A DNA stretch of 64,000 nucleotides from Kiritimatiellia bacterium. GTDB taxonomy: Bacteria > Verrucomicrobiota > Kiritimatiellia > PWTM01. The notes under the pieces are model-generated. The model did not search any database and had not been told where the DNA came from. It saw only the letters and a list, made by a program, of their open reading frames with translations. A program made the position numbers and the translations under genes. Each line of letters begins with the position of its first letter. Within the stretch, counting starts at the first letter, position 1. Of this stretch, positions 1 to 7,459 are shown piece by piece. The DNA is taken from positions 1-64,000 of the forward strand of contig JAOACR010000021.1 in NCBI GenBank assembly GCA_026417735.1, given 5' to 3'.

Positions 1-1
1 A

Positions 2-328
2 TTGAACGAGTTGGTGCAGCAACTGCGGAATGCCGAGGAGGAACGTCGCAACATGGGCGATTTGACCCATCGCCCCTACGCGACGCAGGCCTTCGCTGTG
101 GAATGGTGGTTGCGCATGCGCGAGGTCGCTCCCGAAAGTGCCCAGCAGGTTGCGCAAGCAATGGAAACTGCCTTCGCAGAGTTTCCACATTGGATGAGCA
201 ACGAGAGACAAGAAGCGGAGCTACGCGGCCGGCTATACAAGGCACTGATCGCCGCCGGTGTTCACAGCAACGCCGTCGTCGCCTGGGCTGATGCCGTGTT
301 GAACCTGCTGCGGAGGGCTGCTGAGTGA
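2..328 (+). CDS. hsdR: Type I restriction enzyme R subunit (HsdR), C-terminal fragment
   Basis: The reading frame is open at the window edge, so this is only the last 108 residues of a longer protein. The text runs through FAVEWWLRM, FPHW, ELRGRLYKALIAAGV and ends with LNLLRRA, which resembles the C-terminal helical region I know from HsdR proteins (FAVYWLLK, PHW..E..R..LYKALLKAGV, LLRR). HsdR is the ATP-dependent translocase and nuclease subunit of type I restriction systems. Its stop overlaps the start of the next gene by four bases (GTGA at 325-328), implying translational coupling with an M48-type metallopeptidase, a partner often seen next to hsdR. The helicase and nuclease domains would lie upstream of the window, so the assignment rests on the tail and the neighbour only. 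Confidence 0.65.
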   Translation: MNELVQQLRNAEEERRNMGDLTHRPYATQAFAVEWWLRMREVAPESAQQVAQAMETAFAEFPHWMSNERQEAELRGRLYKALIAAGVHSNAVVAWADAVLNLLRRAAE

Positions 329-630
329 AAAAGACTGGTGTGCCGGAGTGGCAACCCTTGGAGCAGGCCGTGCCGCCGGACCTGTTCCGCGCCGAGGTCG
401 AGGCCTGGGCGAAGCGCCTGGGCGTCACCCCGCGCGCGATCCGCATCCGGCCGATGAAACGCAAATGGGCTAGCTGCACCTCCGGTGGCCGGCTGACGTT
501 CGACGCCGGGCTCTTGCGCGAACCGGTTGAATTTCGCCGCGAGGTTATTGTTCACGAGTTGTTGCATGTCAAGGTGCCGAACCACGGCAAGTTATTTCGA
601 GCGCTGTTGAAAGCCTGTCTGGACAGTTGA
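325..630 (+). CDS. M48/DUF45 (YgjP-like) zinc metallopeptidase
   Basis: A 101-residue protein starting at GTG 325. It contains KRKWASCTSGGRLTFD in the middle and the zinc-binding HExxH motif as VIVHELLH near residue 78, followed by VPNHGKLF, whose His is the expected third ligand. This order (RKWASC, then HELLH, then NHG..F) is the DUF45/YgjP signature. The protein is shorter than free-standing YgjP proteins (about 160 residues) but keeps the whole catalytic segment. It overlaps the upstream hsdR by four bases and is therefore probably a component of the type I restriction operon. The role of these peptidases is not established; control or turnover of restriction subunits is an inference. Confidence 0.8.
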   Translation: MKKTGVPEWQPLEQAVPPDLFRAEVEAWAKRLGVTPRAIRIRPMKRKWASCTSGGRLTFDAGLLREPVEFRREVIVHELLHVKVPNHGKLFRALLKACLDS

Positions 631-672
631 AGCCCGTGCCGCTCGCGAGGGAGACGGGGTGCGAGGCCGGGA

Positions 673-840
673 GTGAAGGGCAAGCTGGTCCTCATCGAGG
701 TCGTGGAGGAGAGGGCGCGTACGCTTTCCAGCAGGGGATACAGATCGAGGATCGCGGCTTTGCACAGCGCGGAGCGCCGGACATTTACGATGCGGGAGGG
801 GGAGGGAGAGCTGGTCGAGGTCAAACCACCCGAAGCCTGA
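673..840 (+). CDS. Small hypothetical ORF downstream of the restriction genes
   Basis: A 55-residue frame from GTG 673 to TGA 838-840. The product begins VKGKLVLIEVVEERA and ends GELVEVKPPEA, with a natural mix of charged and hydrophobic residues rather than the Arg/Pro/Ala-rich text of antisense frames. It is in the same frame as the upstream metallopeptidase and open directly after that gene's stop at 628-630, so it might be a separate small gene or a decayed extension. There is no clear ribosome binding site. I recognise no family. It is the only plausible gene in the stretch 631-922. Confidence 0.35.
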   Translation: MKGKLVLIEVVEERARTLSSRGYRSRIAALHSAERRTFTMREGEGELVEVKPPEA

Positions 841-922
841 GCATGAGCAGCGGCGTGCAAGTTTTGCAGCGCGGGCGTGCTGGCTTCGGTGGATGTTGCA
901 CAACGGGGAGATGGGTGGGCAG

Positions 923-951
923 TTGACAATGGCGGTTGGCGCGCTTAGGAA
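923..951 (+). promoter_or_regulatory. Sigma-70 type promoter
   Basis: A perfect -35 box TTGACA (923-928) is followed after 17 bases by TAGGAA (946-951). The predicted start near 958 gives a leader of about 32 bases to the ATG at 990, with AAGGA as ribosome binding site at about 976-980. Confidence 0.6.
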
Positions 952-989
952 AGCGCGGGGGCTGGGGCGCCTCCCAAGGATACATCGGA

Positions 990-1950
990 ATGAAGGGCGA
1001 GCTGTTGAGAGTCGTCGCGGTGCTCGGGATGGCCTGCGCCGCACTTCGCGCCGCAGTGCCGAACTTCGAGCCATTCGATTATGCGACCGGCACGGCGCTG
1101 GCGAATCCGGCCAGGGGCAGCGGCTGGGGGGCGTGGAGTTTTGCGGGCAGTAGCGGCACGATGACGATTGCGAGCGGTTCGCTGATGCATCCGCAGGTGG
1201 GGTCCACGGGAGGGCGGTTGCGCGTCGCCTGGCCGGCCGGCCCGGGAACAACGACCACCGCCGACCGGGGCCTGCAGCCGCCGATGAGCGGGGGCACGTG
1301 GTACATTCGCGTCCTCGCACGCAACCTGAACGGGAACGTGCGGTATCACGGCATCGGGCGGTTCGACGGCGGCACGGAGCGGGCGCTGATCGGCCCGGCG
1401 AGCCGGTTTACGAACTGGACGCTGACGCGCGTTGCGGAATCGTGACCCGGTATTCGACGAACGTGCTGGTGAGCAGCGCGAGCCCGCTGCAGACGTCCCT
1501 GCTGGTGTTGCGAGTGGACATGCTGAGCGGGCCCGAGCGGGTGACGTTCTGGGTCAATCCGGATCTTTCGCAACCGGAGAGCGCGGCGACGGTGGTGGGG
1601 GAGCGGAGTTGGACGAGGGAGGTGGAGTACGTGAAGATCATCCGCATTCGGGTGGGCGGCGGGGGCAGGCGCGCGATGTTCGGCCATCCGACGAAGCACG
1701 CGGTGGACGAGATTGAGGTCTCGCCGATTTCGCCTTCTGCCGCGCCGCGAATTCACGCGGCCGTCTCGACGTGGGGTCTTGCGGTGTCGGGGCCAGCGGA
1801 GTATGCGGGGTGGACGCAGCAGACGAACGCCGCCGGGCTGGGCGCGGCGGGGGGGGGGGGGATGTGCCGGCGATGGAGAGCGTATCGGCGACGAATTGGC
1901 CGGCGGCGTGGTTGTCGGGCGCGACGTTTATCTGGCTGCGGTCGCCGTGA
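990..1950 (+). pseudogene. Secreted protein with two frame breaks
   Basis: The start at ATG 990 is supported by AAGGA upstream and by a signal peptide (MKGELLRVVAVLGMACAALRA). The mature N-terminus (FEPFDYATGTALANP..GSGWGAW) resembles the jelly-roll/LamG-like start seen in many secreted PVC proteins. The first frame ends at TGA 1441-1443, but coherent protein text continues in another frame from about 1435 (IVTRYSTNVLVSS, LLVLRVDMLSG, VTFWVNPDL, HAVDEIEVS). At the 13-G tract (1849-1861) the text changes frame again and continues VPAMESVSATNWPAAW up to TGA 1948-1950. So one gene of about 320 codons is broken twice. It may be a pseudogene, a phase-variable gene through the G tract, or carry sequencing errors. 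A good promoter is still present. No enzymatic motif is visible. Confidence 0.65.
1849..1861. repeat. Homopolymer tract of 13 G
   Basis: Thirteen consecutive G bases within the broken secreted-protein gene. Protein text on the two sides is in different frames, so gain or loss of one or two G would restore or break the C-terminus. Such tracts are classic slippage sites and also a common site of sequencing error. Confidence 0.9.
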
Positions 1951-1959
1951 GGTGGGGGT

Positions 1960-2418
1960 ATGAGTGCGAGTGCGTGTGGCGGTGTGCGTTGGATTGACAG
2001 ACTGATTCGGTGGGTGGCGACGGCGCTCATGTGGATGCTGGCGCTGGTGGTGATGGCTGGTGCGGTCGATCTGGCGGCGACGCTCGTTCAGGACCTGTTG
2101 ACGCCGCCGGTGGGCCGGATGGAGGTGGCGGAGCTGCTGAGGGTGCTCGGCCTTTTTCTGGTGGTGCTGATCGCGATCGAGCTGGTGTATGTGGTGCGAT
2201 TGTACCTCGAGGAGCGGCATTTCGATGTGGAGGTCGTGTTGGTGGTTGCGCTGATCGCGATCGCGCGGAAAGTGGTGGTGTTTGATCTGGAACGCAACGA
2301 GCCGTGGCTGCTGCTCGGCATTTCGGCGGTCGTGATTTCGCTGGCGGCGGCGCTGTTTCTTTTGCGATGGTCGCGCCGGTGGGACGCGAAAACGGTCGGC
2401 GGTCAATCGTCTCCCTGA
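1960..2418 (+). CDS. PsiE-like phosphate-starvation-inducible membrane protein
   Basis: A 152-residue protein with four predicted membrane segments (about residues 17-40, 62-82, 92-107 and 118-138). Between segments 2 and 3 it reads IAIELVYVVRLYLEERHFDVEV and then VALIAIARKVVVFD, which is the core of the PsiE family (IELV...YL, AIIAIARKVI..D). PsiE proteins are inner-membrane proteins induced by phosphate starvation in enterobacteria, of unknown function. The start ATG 1960 is preceded by a GGTGGGGG stretch. The gene ends inside the next one if the glycosylase starts at 2367. Its presence near a polyphosphate operon 12 kb away is suggestive but no more. Confidence 0.75.
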   Translation: MSASACGGVRWIDRLIRWVATALMWMLALVVMAGAVDLAATLVQDLLTPPVGRMEVAELLRVLGLFLVVLIAIELVYVVRLYLEERHFDVEVVLVVALIAIARKVVVFDLERNEPWLLLGISAVVISLAAALFLLRWSRRWDAKTVGGQSSP

Positions 2419-2990
2419 AGAGCCCGCCGAAGAGAGGTCGAAGAGCTTCCGCGGGTCCGCGGCTGCGGGCGTTTGGTCCGGTGGCCGGAGGGCGGCCGCG
2501 GGTGCTGGTGCTGGGCTCGATGCCGGGGCCGGCGTCGCTGGCGGCGGGGGAGTACTATGCGCATGCGCGGAACGCGTTCTGGCGGGTGATGGCGCGCGTG
2601 ACGGGGGTGCCGGCCGATGCGCCATACCGGGAGCGGTGTGCGGGTCTGGTGCGGGCGGGCATTGCGTTGTGGGATGTGGTCGCGGAGTGCCGGCGGGCGG
2701 GCAGCGCCGATCACGAGATCCGCCACGACAGTGTGCGTCTGCAGGACGTGGCTGGATGGCTGTGTCGGCATGCGAGCGTGCACACGGTGATGTTCAACGG
2801 AGAATTTGCGGCGCGCATGTTTCGCCGGCATGTGCAGCCGCGTCTGGGCGCGCGCGGTCGGGCGCTGCGGCTGATGCAGCTGCCCTCCACGAGTCCGGCG
2901 CACGCCAGTCGTTCGGAGGCGCAGAAGACGGCGATCTGGCTGGCGGCGATGCGGAGAGCGGGGGTCGCGCCGGTCGCGCGCGCGTGCTAA
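2367..2990 (+). CDS. DNA-deoxyinosine (hypoxanthine-DNA) glycosylase, UDG family 6
   Basis: A base-excision-repair glycosylase, 207 residues from ATG 2367. The core begins with PRVLVLGSMPGPASL, then EYYAHARNAFWRVM, ALWDVVAECRRAGSAD, VMFNGEFAARMF and LMQLPSTSPAHAS. This is the motif order of the hypoxanthine-DNA glycosylase branch of the uracil-DNA glycosylase superfamily (GS.PG..SL, YYAHPRN.FW, LPSTSPA), which removes deaminated adenine from DNA. The start is uncertain: ATG 2367 gives about 40 non-conserved residues and a 52-base overlap with the psiE-like gene, and a later non-ATG start is possible. The next gene begins 22 bases downstream, so these probably share an mRNA. Confidence 0.85.
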   Translation: MVAPVGRENGRRSIVSLKSPPKRGRRASAGPRLRAFGPVAGGRPRVLVLGSMPGPASLAAGEYYAHARNAFWRVMARVTGVPADAPYRERCAGLVRAGIALWDVVAECRRAGSADHEIRHDSVRLQDVAGWLCRHASVHTVMFNGEFAARMFRRHVQPRLGARGRALRLMQLPSTSPAHASRSEAQKTAIWLAAMRRAGVAPVARAC

Positions 2991-3012
2991 GATGAGGGCG
3001 GGAGACGACGAC

Positions 3013-4023
3013 ATGACGCGACGACATCCGAAGTTCGCGGCGGTGATCGTGAGCGTGCTGGCGGTCGCGCTGTGGGCGGGTGGGGTGCTCGCACAGGCGC
3101 AGGACCTGCGGGGCGAACTGAACCGGCTGCAGACTCGGTTGCAGGCGATGGGCGACCGTGTGATTTCGGAGTCACAATGGTCGCAGTTGATTTCCGATCT
3201 CAACTCGCTGGCGGAGAGCGCGCGCGCGGCCGGCGAGGGCGGGATCGAGGTGCTGGCGGTGGTCGCGCAGGCGCGGGCGTGGGGGGATTTGCGCCGCGAG
3301 CCGGCGCGGGCGGTGTCGCTGTTGCGGGCCGCGCGCGCGCGGCATGGAGCGCAGGCATGGCCGGAGGTGCGGCAGCTGTACCTGACCGAGGCGGAGATGC
3401 TTTCCCGCATCGGCGATGCGGACGCGATTCGCCGGTTGATGTCGGAGTATCGCGCGAGTCCCGCGTACGATCCGCCGGCCTTTGCGTACAGTGCGACGCC
3501 GGATCCGGCGCCGGTGGTGGCGATGGTTCGTCCGCGCTCGCCGCAGACCGAGTCGCCGGTGATGTTGGCGATGCAGAAGTATTTCGACGCGGCGCTCGCG
3601 TCGGCCGGCGCGCGCATTCCGGACTTTGAGCTCACCGACATTGACGGTTTACAGTATTCGCCGGGCTCGATGCGGGGGCGGGTGGTGCTGCTCGACTTCT
3701 GGGTGGCGGGGTCGGTGCCGTACGAGCGCGAGATTCCGTTCCGCATCCGTGCGCGGGAACGGTATGCGGCACAGGGGTTTGAAATTCTCGGCATTTGCCA
3801 GAACCTCGATGCGGCGGCGATCCGGGAGTACATCGGGCGGCATCGAGGGATGAGCTGGCCTCAGGTGGAGGGGCGGGCCGCGCGCAACCTGATTGTACGC
3901 CTCGGCGTGCCGGGCGAAAACGCGAGTTTTCTGCTCGACCGGGAGGGGCGGATCCGGGCACGCAATCTGACCGGTGCGGCGTTGGCGGAGGCGGTGGCCC
4001 GTTTGGTGGCCGAGTCTCCGTGA
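3013..4023 (+). CDS. Exported thioredoxin-fold (TlpA/redoxin-like) protein lacking the CxxC cysteines
   Basis: 336 residues from ATG 3013 (GGGAG nine bases upstream), with a signal peptide ending near VLAQA (residue 29). Residues 30-190 are helical and unassigned. The C-terminal third is a TlpA/AhpC-type fold: IPDFELTDIDG, RGRVVLLDFWVAGSVPYERE, QGFEILGICQN and, near the end, ASFLLDREGRIRARNL. In TlpA-like thiol oxidoreductases the third position reads FWATWCGPC; here both cysteines are replaced (S234 and Y237), so disulfide chemistry should be impossible. The fold may act as a binding or scaffold domain outside the cytoplasm. The stop overlaps the next gene's GTG start by four bases. The fold is clear; the role is unknown. 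Confidence 0.8.
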   Translation: MTRRHPKFAAVIVSVLAVALWAGGVLAQAQDLRGELNRLQTRLQAMGDRVISESQWSQLISDLNSLAESARAAGEGGIEVLAVVAQARAWGDLRREPARAVSLLRAARARHGAQAWPEVRQLYLTEAEMLSRIGDADAIRRLMSEYRASPAYDPPAFAYSATPDPAPVVAMVRPRSPQTESPVMLAMQKYFDAALASAGARIPDFELTDIDGLQYSPGSMRGRVVLLDFWVAGSVPYEREIPFRIRARERYAAQGFEILGICQNLDAAAIREYIGRHRGMSWPQVEGRAARNLIVRLGVPGENASFLLDREGRIRARNLTGAALAEAVARLVAESP

Positions 4024-5348
4024 GGGGTGCCGCCGCGTGCGGCGCATTCGTCGCGTTTGCGGCGGCGGTGAGCTCTGCGGGGTCACCGCCGCTGCGGATC
4101 GCGTGTGTAGGGGATAGCATCACCTTTGGAGCGGGGCTGGCCAGCGCCAGTTTGCAGAGCTATCCGGCGCGACTGGCGGAGCTGTTTCCAACCGGCCGAG
4201 TGATCGTCGGGAACTTTGGCGCGCCAGGTCGTACCCTGCTTCGGGGGGGGGATCTGCCCTATGTGCGCGACGGTGCGTTTCGTGCCGCGATCGAGTTTGC
4301 GCCAGATGCGGTGGTCATTCTGCTGGGTGCCAATGACACGCGCCCGCCGAACCGGGGCCGGCTGGGGGAGTTCAAGCGCGACGCGGCGGATCTCGTGCAG
4401 CGGTTTCAGCGGCTGGCGTCTCGGCCGGTGGTTGTGGTCGCGTTGCCGACGCCGGCGTGGGAGAACCCGCATGGTGTGGACGGCGAGCTGCTGCGGGAAG
4501 AGGTGGTTCTGCGCTGGTGCGAGGTCGCTGCGGAATGCCGCGCGCATGTGGTGGATCTGCATACGCCGCTGCGGTCCGCGCGCAGCCGTTTTCCCGATGG
4601 TGTACATCCGGATGAGCACGGTTCGCTGGCGGTGGCGATGCTGGTTTACGGTGCGCTTCGCTCGCGGCTGTTGAGCAGCGGCCTGCCGGAGAGCGATCGC
4701 GATGCGTTGGGGGGGATGGATTCGCGGTGGGGCGAGCTGTGGCCGTGGGGGGACTACGGCATGCCGAACGTGGCCGCAGCGCTGAAGGGCAACGACTGGC
4801 TGCGGCTTCACCGGGAGCGAGTGGCTGGCGCGGCCGAGCGGGGCGTGCGGCTGCTGCTGGTCGGGGATGCGTGGTTCGAGCCTCGGCACGAACCGGCGCC
4901 GGAGTGGGCGGGGACGCCTGCGGCCTGGATGGGGGTTGCGGGCGACGAGCCGGAACACGTGATGTGGCGATTGCTCGATGGCCTATCCCGCATGCCGGCG
5001 CTGCAGTATGCGGTCGTTCGTCTTTCGTGGTACCGATTGACGAGCGAGCGGCGGGAGCTGGAGTTGGCCGATGCGATTCGGGCGCTGCGGCGGTGTGGGC
5101 GGCCGGGTCTCGAGATCGCGGTGTTGTTGGGACCGTTCGAAACCGAGGCGGATCGTTGGCGCGCGGAGACGGTCTGGGCCCGCTTGGAGGAGGAAGCGCA
5201 ACACCGCCGCACCGGCGCGGATGTGGTCTGGCTGGACCGGGCTGTGCCGGCGCGGAGGGAGGGGGCTGCCGGGACCGCATCTGCGATGGATCGGATGGAG
5301 CTGGTCCGACGATGGTTGGAGAGCCGGATCGGTCGGCCGGTGGAGTGA
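4020..5348 (+). CDS. Exported tandem SGNH/GDSL protein with an inactive second domain
   Basis: 442 residues from GTG 4020, which overlaps the previous stop (GTGA). A short hydrophobic N-terminus is probably a signal peptide. Domain 1 (about 25-215) is a standard SGNH hydrolase: GDSITFG with nucleophile Ser33, an LGANDTR block and DGVHPDE with the catalytic Asp/His pair. Domain 2 (about 240-430) aligns by eye with the PAF-acetylhydrolase-like SGNH type (DWLRLHRERV, RLLLVGDAWF, GVAGDEPEHVMWRLLDG), but the nucleophile position reads GDA (Ala284), and the usual G-T-N block is LSWY. Domain 2 is therefore probably catalytically dead. Domain 1 would hydrolyse esters, for example on polysaccharides or lipids. 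The stop overlaps the next gene by four bases. Confidence 0.82.
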   Translation: MRGAAACGAFVAFAAAVSSAGSPPLRIACVGDSITFGAGLASASLQSYPARLAELFPTGRVIVGNFGAPGRTLLRGGDLPYVRDGAFRAAIEFAPDAVVILLGANDTRPPNRGRLGEFKRDAADLVQRFQRLASRPVVVVALPTPAWENPHGVDGELLREEVVLRWCEVAAECRAHVVDLHTPLRSARSRFPDGVHPDEHGSLAVAMLVYGALRSRLLSSGLPESDRDALGGMDSRWGELWPWGDYGMPNVAAALKGNDWLRLHRERVAGAAERGVRLLLVGDAWFEPRHEPAPEWAGTPAAWMGVAGDEPEHVMWRLLDGLSRMPALQYAVVRLSWYRLTSERRELELADAIRALRRCGRPGLEIAVLLGPFETEADRWRAETVWARLEEEAQHRRTGADVVWLDRAVPARREGAAGTASAMDRMELVRRWLESRIGRPVE

Positions 5349-6637
5349 GCGGTAGCGGGTCGGCCAGCGGGGGTGTTCTGGACGCGGCGCTGGCGGAGGG
5401 CTTTCGAATTGTACTGATTGGCGCGGGTTGGGATTCCACTCGCCGGAAGATGCGCGCGCGGATGGTGCGGCTAGAGGGTGGACGGGTGGCCGCGGACGTG
5501 CGCGGGGAACTGGATGTGTGGAGCGGGGAAAGCGATCTGGCGAGGGCGCTATATGAGGGGCTGATGGATGTCGCCGCGCCGCCGCATCTACTGGTGCTCT
5601 GGGGCGGTGCGGCGAGGTCGCTGCTGGCGCGAGCCGCGACCGCGGCGATGCTCGGCACGTTTCGGGTTCTGGACCTGCGGCGCGCGGTGCTTGTGCTGAG
5701 GCCGGAGTCGCGCGCGCGGGCGGACGGTGAGGCGCTGCTGGTGGCCATGGGTGTCGGTGGGGTGGCCGACGCCGAGTCTCCGATGGATGACCGGGTGATT
5801 GACCTGTTGTGGGCGGTACTGGCGGAGGCGCAGCGGCGGGGCTGGGGGTGGGCTGAGCTGCTGGGCCGGGCCTCGGCGCCGCGATCGCTCGAGGCGACCG
5901 GCGGCGTGGCGCTGGATCCGGACGCGCTCACGGAGCTGCCCGAGGCGCCGGCGGTGTATCGGTTGCTGGATGCGGCGCGTCGGGTTGTTTACATCGGGCA
6001 GACCGGCAATCTGCGGCGGCGGGTCGCCGAGCATTTGCGGGCGACGGACGCGCCGACGCCGAAGACCGTGGAGCTGGGCCGCCGAGTGCGTGCGATCGAA
6101 TATCGGCGGGTCGGGTCGGAGCTCGAGGCGCGGCTGTACGAGGACCGTTGGATTCGCCGGTGGTGCCCACCGCTGAACGTGGCGGTGCGAACACGACGCC
6201 GCCGCGGCGGTCGAGGGGCCGCATGGGCGGTGGTGATTGTGGCCCGGTCGGCGGAGGAGGGGGCGGTGGAAGTGTTTGGCTGGCGGCCGGGGTCGTCGTT
6301 GTGGCAGCTCCGTGTGCGGGAGGGGCGCATGCCGAGGCGGAGGTTGGAGGCATTGTGGGAGGTGCTGACGGGTCGCCGTCGGCGAATGCCGCGGGGCGAC
6401 GGGATCACCGCCTGGGGCCGGATCGGCGCCGAGTTGGCCGCGCGAATGTTTCGTGCGCGCCGCGCGCGATGGATATGGTTGCGGCCGGAATCGTTCCCGG
6501 ATGCGGAGGCGTGGCTGGCGGCGTTCGGCGTGGCGATTCGCGAGGTGAAGGCCGGCCCTCCCGAGGGGGTTGAATATCGCTGGACGGATAGCGAGGAGGT
6601 GCCGGCTGGGCCTCACCGGCACGACGTAACGGGTTGA
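5345..6637 (+). CDS. GIY-YIG nuclease-domain protein with degenerate DnaQ-like N-terminal domain
   Basis: 430 residues from GTG 5345 (GTGA overlap with the previous stop). The middle (about 200-280) is a GIY-YIG nuclease domain of the UvrC/Cho type: LPEAPAVYRLLD, RVVYIGQTGNLRRRV, a Glu in ELEARLYED, and the final CPPLNV. The N-terminal 190 residues follow the layout of the DEDD exonuclease domain fused to GIY-YIG in DnaQ-UvrC-like proteins, but the expected DxE is replaced by IGAG and the later Asp motifs are not apparent, so the exonuclease is probably inactive. The C-terminal 150 residues are Arg-rich and unassigned. A DNA repair or DNA structure-cleaving role is likely from the GIY-YIG domain. 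The exonuclease relationship is inferred from layout only. Confidence 0.75.
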   Translation: MSGSGSASGGVLDAALAEGFRIVLIGAGWDSTRRKMRARMVRLEGGRVAADVRGELDVWSGESDLARALYEGLMDVAAPPHLLVLWGGAARSLLARAATAAMLGTFRVLDLRRAVLVLRPESRARADGEALLVAMGVGGVADAESPMDDRVIDLLWAVLAEAQRRGWGWAELLGRASAPRSLEATGGVALDPDALTELPEAPAVYRLLDAARRVVYIGQTGNLRRRVAEHLRATDAPTPKTVELGRRVRAIEYRRVGSELEARLYEDRWIRRWCPPLNVAVRTRRRRGGRGAAWAVVIVARSAEEGAVEVFGWRPGSSLWQLRVREGRMPRRRLEALWEVLTGRRRRMPRGDGITAWGRIGAELAARMFRARRARWIWLRPESFPDAEAWLAAFGVAIREVKAGPPEGVEYRWTDSEEVPAGPHRHDVTG

Positions 6638-6703
6638 TCTTGTGGCAGGGTTGTCGTAAGCGGGCGAAGAACAGCGAGCGACGCAGATGGATCGAGGTGA
6701 AGG

Positions 6704-7459
6704 ATGACGGATCTGCACAAACTGTTGGAACAGGTGGCGCGAGGGGAGATCTCGCCGGGCGAAGCGGCTGCGGAGCTGAATCGGCGTGTGGAGCTGGGGC
6801 TCGGCTATGCGCGGCTCGACTTGGATCGTCGGCGGCGGTGCGGCGTGCCGGAGGTGGTGTTCGGCCCGGGGAAGACGGTGGAGCAGATTGTGGAAATTGC
6901 GCGACAGCTGCTGGAGCGGGAACGGCACGTCATGGCCAGCCGAGTTTCGGCGGAGCAGGCGCGCGCGTTGTGCGAGGCGCTGCCCGGTGCGGTGTACCAT
7001 TCGGCGGCGAGGTGCGTGACCGCGGATCTGGATCCGCTGCCGCCGCCGCGCGGACGGGTCGCGGTGGTGTCGGGCGGAACGGCGGACTTGCCAGTGGGCG
7101 AGGAAGCGGCGATCACCGCGGAGCGGATGGGCGCGGCGGTTGATCGGATCTGGGATTGCGGTGTGGCGGGCCTGCACCGTTTGCTGCCCCATCTGGAGAC
7201 GCTGCGCCGTGCGAATGCGGTGATCGTCGCGGCGGGGATGGAGGGAGCGCTGCCGTCGGTGGTCGGCGGACTGGTGGACCGGCCGGTGATCGCCGTTCCG
7301 GTCAGCGTTGGCTACGGTGCCCATCTGGGGGGGCTTGCGCCGCTGCTGACAATGCTGAATTCCTGCGTGCCGGGCGTCACGGTCGTGAACGTGGACAACG
7401 GGTTCGGTGCCGGCGTCGCAGCGGGCCTGATCAACCGGCTTGCGGAGAGAGGGGAATGA
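6704..7459 (+). CDS. larB: LarB, nickel-pincer cofactor biosynthesis carboxylase
   Basis: 251 residues, full length for LarB, starting at ATG 6704 after GAGGTGAAGG. Typical blocks are DLDRRRRCGVPEVVFGPGKT near residue 40, VVSGGTADLPVGEEA near 125, and GGLVDRPVIAVPVSVGYG with a VDNGFGAG end. The C-terminal half has the AIR-carboxylase (PurE-like) fold. LarB carboxylates and hydrolyses nicotinic acid adenine dinucleotide to the dicarboxylated mononucleotide that becomes the nickel-pincer cofactor of lactate racemase and related LarA enzymes. It is coupled to larC by an ATGA overlap. LarE and LarA are not in the window. Confidence 0.93.
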   Translation: MTDLHKLLEQVARGEISPGEAAAELNRRVELGLGYARLDLDRRRRCGVPEVVFGPGKTVEQIVEIARQLLERERHVMASRVSAEQARALCEALPGAVYHSAARCVTADLDPLPPPRGRVAVVSGGTADLPVGEEAAITAERMGAAVDRIWDCGVAGLHRLLPHLETLRRANAVIVAAGMEGALPSVVGGLVDRPVIAVPVSVGYGAHLGGLAPLLTMLNSCVPGVTVVNVDNGFGAGVAAGLINRLAERGE

